From positions 310,001 through 374,000 of the forward strand of contig JBQMRZ010000027.1 in assembly GCA_052174135.1 (NCBI GenBank): DNA of 64,000 nucleotides, given 5' to 3'. The notes below the pieces were generated by a model, which saw only the letters and a list, made by a program, of their open reading frames with translations, did no database searches and was not told the DNA's origin. The position numbers and the translations under genes are program-made. The DNA is from Arsenophonus sp052174135. GTDB taxonomy: Bacteria > Pseudomonadota > Gammaproteobacteria > Enterobacterales > Enterobacteriaceae. This document shows, piece after piece, positions 60,913-64,000 of this stretch. Each line of letters begins with the position of its first letter. Position 1 is the stretch's first letter.

Positions 60913-61614
60913 TTATTTGCGACTTTTACGCTGTTGCTTTTTAGGTTGAGTTATAGATTTATCTACCTGTTCAATAGCAGATACGCCGCCTAATATTTCA
61001 CCTTTAAAAATCCATACTTTAACGCCAAGTACACCATAAGTAGTCTGTGCTTCTGCAGTGTTATAATCAATATCGGCGCGCAAAGTATGCAATGGTACGC
61101 GACCTTCACGATACCATTCAGTGCGTGCAATTTCAGATCCGCCTAAACGACCACTAACTTCTACTTTTATACCTTTTGCCCCTAAACGCATAGCATTTTG
61201 TACCGCACGTTTCATAGCTCTACGGAACATAATCCGTCGTTCTAACTGTGAAGTAATGCTATCAGCAACTAATTTAGCATCTAATTCGGGTTTACGTACT
61301 TCGGCAATATTAATTTGCGCAGGGACACAAGCAATATTTGCTATTATCTTACGCAATTTCTCAACATCTTCACCTTTTTTACCAATAACAATACCAGGAC
61401 GAGCACTGTGAATAGTTACACGGATACTCTTTGCAGGACGTTCAATAACAATGCGTGAAATAGATGCTTTTGCCAGTTCTTTATTTAAATATTGGCGTAC
61501 CTTAAAATCACCATCTAAATTGATAGCAAATTCTTTTGTATTCGCATACCAAGTAGAATTCCAAGGCTTAACTATACCTAATCGAATACCATTAGGGTGT
61601 ACTTTCTGACCCAT
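60913..61614 (-). CDS. rpsC: 30S ribosomal protein S3
   Basis: 233 aa from ATG 61614 (MGQKVHPNGIRLGIVKPWN), equal to E. coli. A longer frame to 61650 overlaps rplV and is rejected. The KH domain carries ARPGIVIGKKGEDVEKLR, part of the mRNA entry helicase site. Confidence 0.97.
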   Translation of the reverse strand: MGQKVHPNGIRLGIVKPWNSTWYANTKEFAINLDGDFKVRQYLNKELAKASISRIVIERPAKSIRVTIHSARPGIVIGKKGEDVEKLRKIIANIACVPAQINIAEVRKPELDAKLVADSITSQLERRIMFRRAMKRAVQNAMRLGAKGIKVEVSGRLGGSEIARTEWYREGRVPLHTLRADIDYNTAEAQTTYGVLGVKVWIFKGEILGGVSAIEQVDKSITQPKKQQRKSRK

Positions 61615-61633
61615 TCCTAGTCTCCATAAAGTT

Positions 61634-61966
61634 TCAATGATCTGAAACAATCACAGTAATATGGCTGGTTCGTTTCGAGATACGATCCGCTCGACCTTTC
61701 GCACGAGGCATGATATGTTTCATAGTTGAACCTTCGTTAACGAAAATTTTCTTAATTCTTAAGTCATCAATATCAACACCATCATTATGCTCAGCATTAG
61801 CAATAGCAGATCCAAGTACTTTCTTAACTAAATTACTAGCTTTCTTATTTGTGTAATTTAAAATTTTCATAGCCTGTAACACTCTTTTGCCACGAATAAG
61901 ATTAACTACTAAACGAACTTTCTGAGCAGACGAACGGGCGTAGCGATGTATAGCAATAGTTTCCAC
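61634..61966 (-). CDS. rplV: 50S ribosomal protein L22
   Basis: 110 aa (E. coli 110). The tunnel-lining loop reads MKHIMPRAKGRADRISKRTSH, near the C-terminus. It lies between rpsS and rpsC. Confidence 0.98.
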   Translation of the reverse strand: METIAIHRYARSSAQKVRLVVNLIRGKRVLQAMKILNYTNKKASNLVKKVLGSAIANAEHNDGVDIDDLRIKKIFVNEGSTMKHIMPRAKGRADRISKRTSHITVIVSDH

Positions 61967-61977
61967 ATCTTTTCCCT

Positions 61978-62262
61978 TTAATTTAAACGTTTCTTAACTT
62001 TTCTATCAGCCGAATGACTACGATAAGTACGGGTCGGCGCAAATTCACCCAATTTATGACCAACCATTTCATCAGTAACATAAACTGGAATATGCTGACG
62101 TCCATTATGGACAGTGATAGTCAAACCGATCATGTTAGGGAAAATTGTTGAACGACGAGACCAAGTCTTAAGGGGTTTTTTATCGCCTCTTTCCACTGCT
62201 TTCTCTATCTTTTTTAGCAAATGCAGGTCAATAAAAGGACCTTTCTTCAGAGAACGTGGCAT
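61978..62262 (-). CDS. rpsS: 30S ribosomal protein S19
   Basis: 94 aa (E. coli 92), MPRSLKKGPFIDLHLLKKIE at the start and GHKLGEFAPTRTYRSHSAD near the end. 16 bases after rplB. Confidence 0.98.
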   Translation of the reverse strand: MPRSLKKGPFIDLHLLKKIEKAVERGDKKPLKTWSRRSTIFPNMIGLTITVHNGRQHIPVYVTDEMVGHKLGEFAPTRTYRSHSADRKVKKRLN

Positions 62263-62278
62263 GGGTTTTATCCTCTAA

Positions 62279-63103
62279 TTATTTTTTAGAACGATGACGT
62301 AAAATGTATTTATCAGTACGCTTATTACTACGAGTTTTTTTACCCTTTGTTTGAATACCCCAAGGTGTTACGGGATGTTTACCAAAGTTACGACCCTCAC
62401 CACCACCATGTGGATGATCTACTGGGTTCATTGCTGTGCCACGAACAGTAGGGCGAATTCCACGCCATCGACTAGCACCAGCTTTACCCAGAATACCTAA
62501 CATATGCTCAGTATTACCAACTTCACCTAATGTAGCACGGTTATCAGAAAATACTTTACGCATTTCACCAGAACGTAAACGAATTGTTGCATAACTATTA
62601 TCTCGTGCAACAATTTGTACATAAGAACCAGCTGAACGAGCTAGTTGTCCACCTTTACCGGGTTTAAGTTCAACATTATGAACCATTGAGCCGATAGGGA
62701 TATTACGTATAGGTAAAGTATTACCTGTTTTAATTGCTACATTTATACCAGATTGAATTTTATCGCCAATTTTTAAGCCTTTTGGTACAAGAATATAACG
62801 ACGCTCTCCATCTTCATAAAGAATTAATGCAATATTCGCAGAACGATTTGGATCATATTCAAAACGTTCCACGATAGCAGGGATACCATCTTTATTGCGT
62901 TTAAAATCAATCAGACGATAATGTTGTTTGTGTCCACCACCAATATGACGTGTAGTAATACGACCATTATTATTACGACCTCCCGTTTTATTGTTTTTTT
63001 GTAACAATAAAGCATAAGGCTTACCTTTATGAAGTTCATGATTAACTACTTTAACTACATGGCGACGTCCTGGAGATGTAGGTTTACATTTAATAACTGC
63101 CAC
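62279..63103 (-). CDS. rplB: 50S ribosomal protein L2
   Basis: 274 aa (E. coli 273), the peptidyl-transferase-supporting protein. MAVIKCKPTSPGRRHVVKV at the start; the essential histidine region is MNPVDHPHGGGEGRNFGKHP. Confidence 0.98.
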   Translation of the reverse strand: MAVIKCKPTSPGRRHVVKVVNHELHKGKPYALLLQKNNKTGGRNNNGRITTRHIGGGHKQHYRLIDFKRNKDGIPAIVERFEYDPNRSANIALILYEDGERRYILVPKGLKIGDKIQSGINVAIKTGNTLPIRNIPIGSMVHNVELKPGKGGQLARSAGSYVQIVARDNSYATIRLRSGEMRKVFSDNRATLGEVGNTEHMLGILGKAGASRWRGIRPTVRGTAMNPVDHPHGGGEGRNFGKHPVTPWGIQTKGKKTRSNKRTDKYILRHRSKK

Positions 63104-63121
63104 TATTTTTAGTCCTCCGAC

Positions 63122-63424
63122 TTACTCTACACTATCAATAAAATCCAAACTCTGACCTTCTTTTAAAGTAACGTAAGCTTTTTTCCAGTCGCTACGACGA
63201 CCAAATCTTTTATTATGGCGTTTTATCTTACCTTTAACTAATAAAGTATTTATAGTTTTAACTTCAACTTCAAATAGTTTTTGTACGGCTCTTTTAATTT
63301 CTACTTTAGTTGCATATTTTTCTACTTTAAGTACAATAGTATTACTTTTTTCCATTACTATAGAAGCTTTTTCAGAAACGTGTGGCGCATATAATATTTT
63401 TAATAGGTATTCTTTATGGATCAT
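63122..63424 (-). CDS. rplW: 50S ribosomal protein L23
   Basis: 100 aa (E. coli 100), docking site for trigger factor and SRP at the tunnel exit. Contains LYAPHVSEKASIVMEKSNTI. Its ATG overlaps the rplD stop by 4 bases (ATGA). Confidence 0.97.
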   Translation of the reverse strand: MIHKEYLLKILYAPHVSEKASIVMEKSNTIVLKVEKYATKVEIKRAVQKLFEVEVKTINTLLVKGKIKRHNKRFGRRSDWKKAYVTLKEGQSLDFIDSVE

Positions 63425-64000
63425 ATTAACATCTCCTCAATTTTCTTCACAGCATCGGAGGTCATAACTACATTATCAAAAGCAACTAGACTAACAGGAT
63501 CGATATCCATTACGCTACAAATATCAACTTTAAATAAATTACGAGCGGCTAAAAATAATTTTTTTTCAATATCAACTGTAACGATTAATACATTATTTAG
63601 ATCTATTTCTTTTAATTTTTGTACTAGAAATTTAGTCTTTGCTTCATTTAATAAAAATTTTTCGACAACAATTAAACGATTCTGACGCACCAATTCAGAT
63701 AAGATACTTTTTAAGGCACCGCGATACATCTTTTTATTTACTTTTTGAGCATAGTCCTGTTGTTTAGACGCAAAAGTGACACCACCTGAGCGCCAAATTG
63801 GGCTCTTAACTGAACCAGCTCGCGCACGACCAGTACCTTTTTGTCGCCATGGTTTTTTACCAGAACCTGAAACTTCAGAACGAGTTTTCTGAGCACGAGT
63901 ACCTTGACGCGCCATAGCCATATAGGCAATAATTACTTGATGTACAAGTGCTTCATTAAAATTACATCCGAAAATTGCTTTAGAGACACTTAATGCATTT
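63421..64000 (-). CDS. rplD: 50S ribosomal protein L4 (5' end beyond the window)
   Basis: In E. coli L4 also regulates the S10 operon by attenuation. The frame is open to the window edge: before [14 protein letters not shown] the sequence continues upstream as [20 protein letters not shown] and VIIAY, matching E. coli ([20 protein letters not shown]). So MAM near 63921 is internal, not a start. Only about ten N-terminal residues are missing from the window. Confidence 0.97.
   Translation of the reverse strand, partial: [192 protein letters not shown]

Noticed and set aside
1..64000. CRISPR array, prophage, insertion sequence, toxin-antitoxin or secretion system
   Set aside because: I looked for spaced direct repeats, transposase or integrase motifs and paired small genes, and found none; the long hairpins differ from one another in sequence and are not copies of a mobile element.

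Overview
The window looks like the chromosome of a host-restricted, strongly reduced insect endosymbiont of the Enterobacterales. The proteins read as close homologues of E. coli / Morganellaceae proteins. The DNA is extremely AT-rich, and multi-kilobase spacers of decayed sequence separate intact housekeeping genes. An Arsenophonus-like obligate symbiont is my best guess (an inference from composition, gene content and low coding density; no search was run). I see no phage, IS element, CRISPR array or toxin system, and no new biological system. The interest lies in how the genome is decaying.

Layout. (1) 1-30957 is collinear with one E. coli block read in reverse: fldA, fur (decayed), glnS, [nag/asnB interval, empty], tRNA-Met/Leu/Gln, ubiF, miaB, ybeZ (decayed), ybeY, ybeX/corC, lnt, [glt interval, decayed], leuS, lptE (frameshifted), holA, nadD, rsfS (decayed), mrdA, mrdB, [dacA interval, decayed], ybeD, lipB, lipA. 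(2) 31971-35854 is the nrdHIEF ribonucleotide reductase operon behind two NrdR boxes, with nrdH killed by two nonsense codons. (3) 38419-39777 is pssA alone between two large empty gaps. (4) 43348-50412 holds aroE (frameshifted) and tsaC on the minus strand, then def-fmt-rsmB-trkA on the plus strand. (5) 51188-64000, minus strand, carries the tail of the S10 operon (rplD to rpsQ), the spc operon (rplN to rpmJ) and the alpha operon (rpsM to rplQ). Blocks 1-4 come from different parts of an E. coli-like map, so the junctions lie in the gaps 30958-31970, 35855-38418 and 39778-43347.

Functions retained: translation and tRNA charging or modification, protein secretion, lipoprotein acylation, LPS assembly, rod-shape peptidoglycan synthesis, lipoate synthesis and transfer, ubiquinone hydroxylation, phosphatidylethanolamine synthesis, dNTP synthesis, NAD synthesis and K+ uptake. 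Regulators and accessory factors (Fur, RsfS, YbeZ, NrdH) are the parts lost. Two otherwise intact genes, lptE and aroE, are each broken by a single missing base in a homopolymer run, which suggests either very recent inactivation or rescue by polymerase slippage. Several unusually long and perfect inverted repeats (24-29 bp arms) sit at gene ends or in gaps. All three tRNA genes have lost their encoded CCA ends through C-to-T changes.
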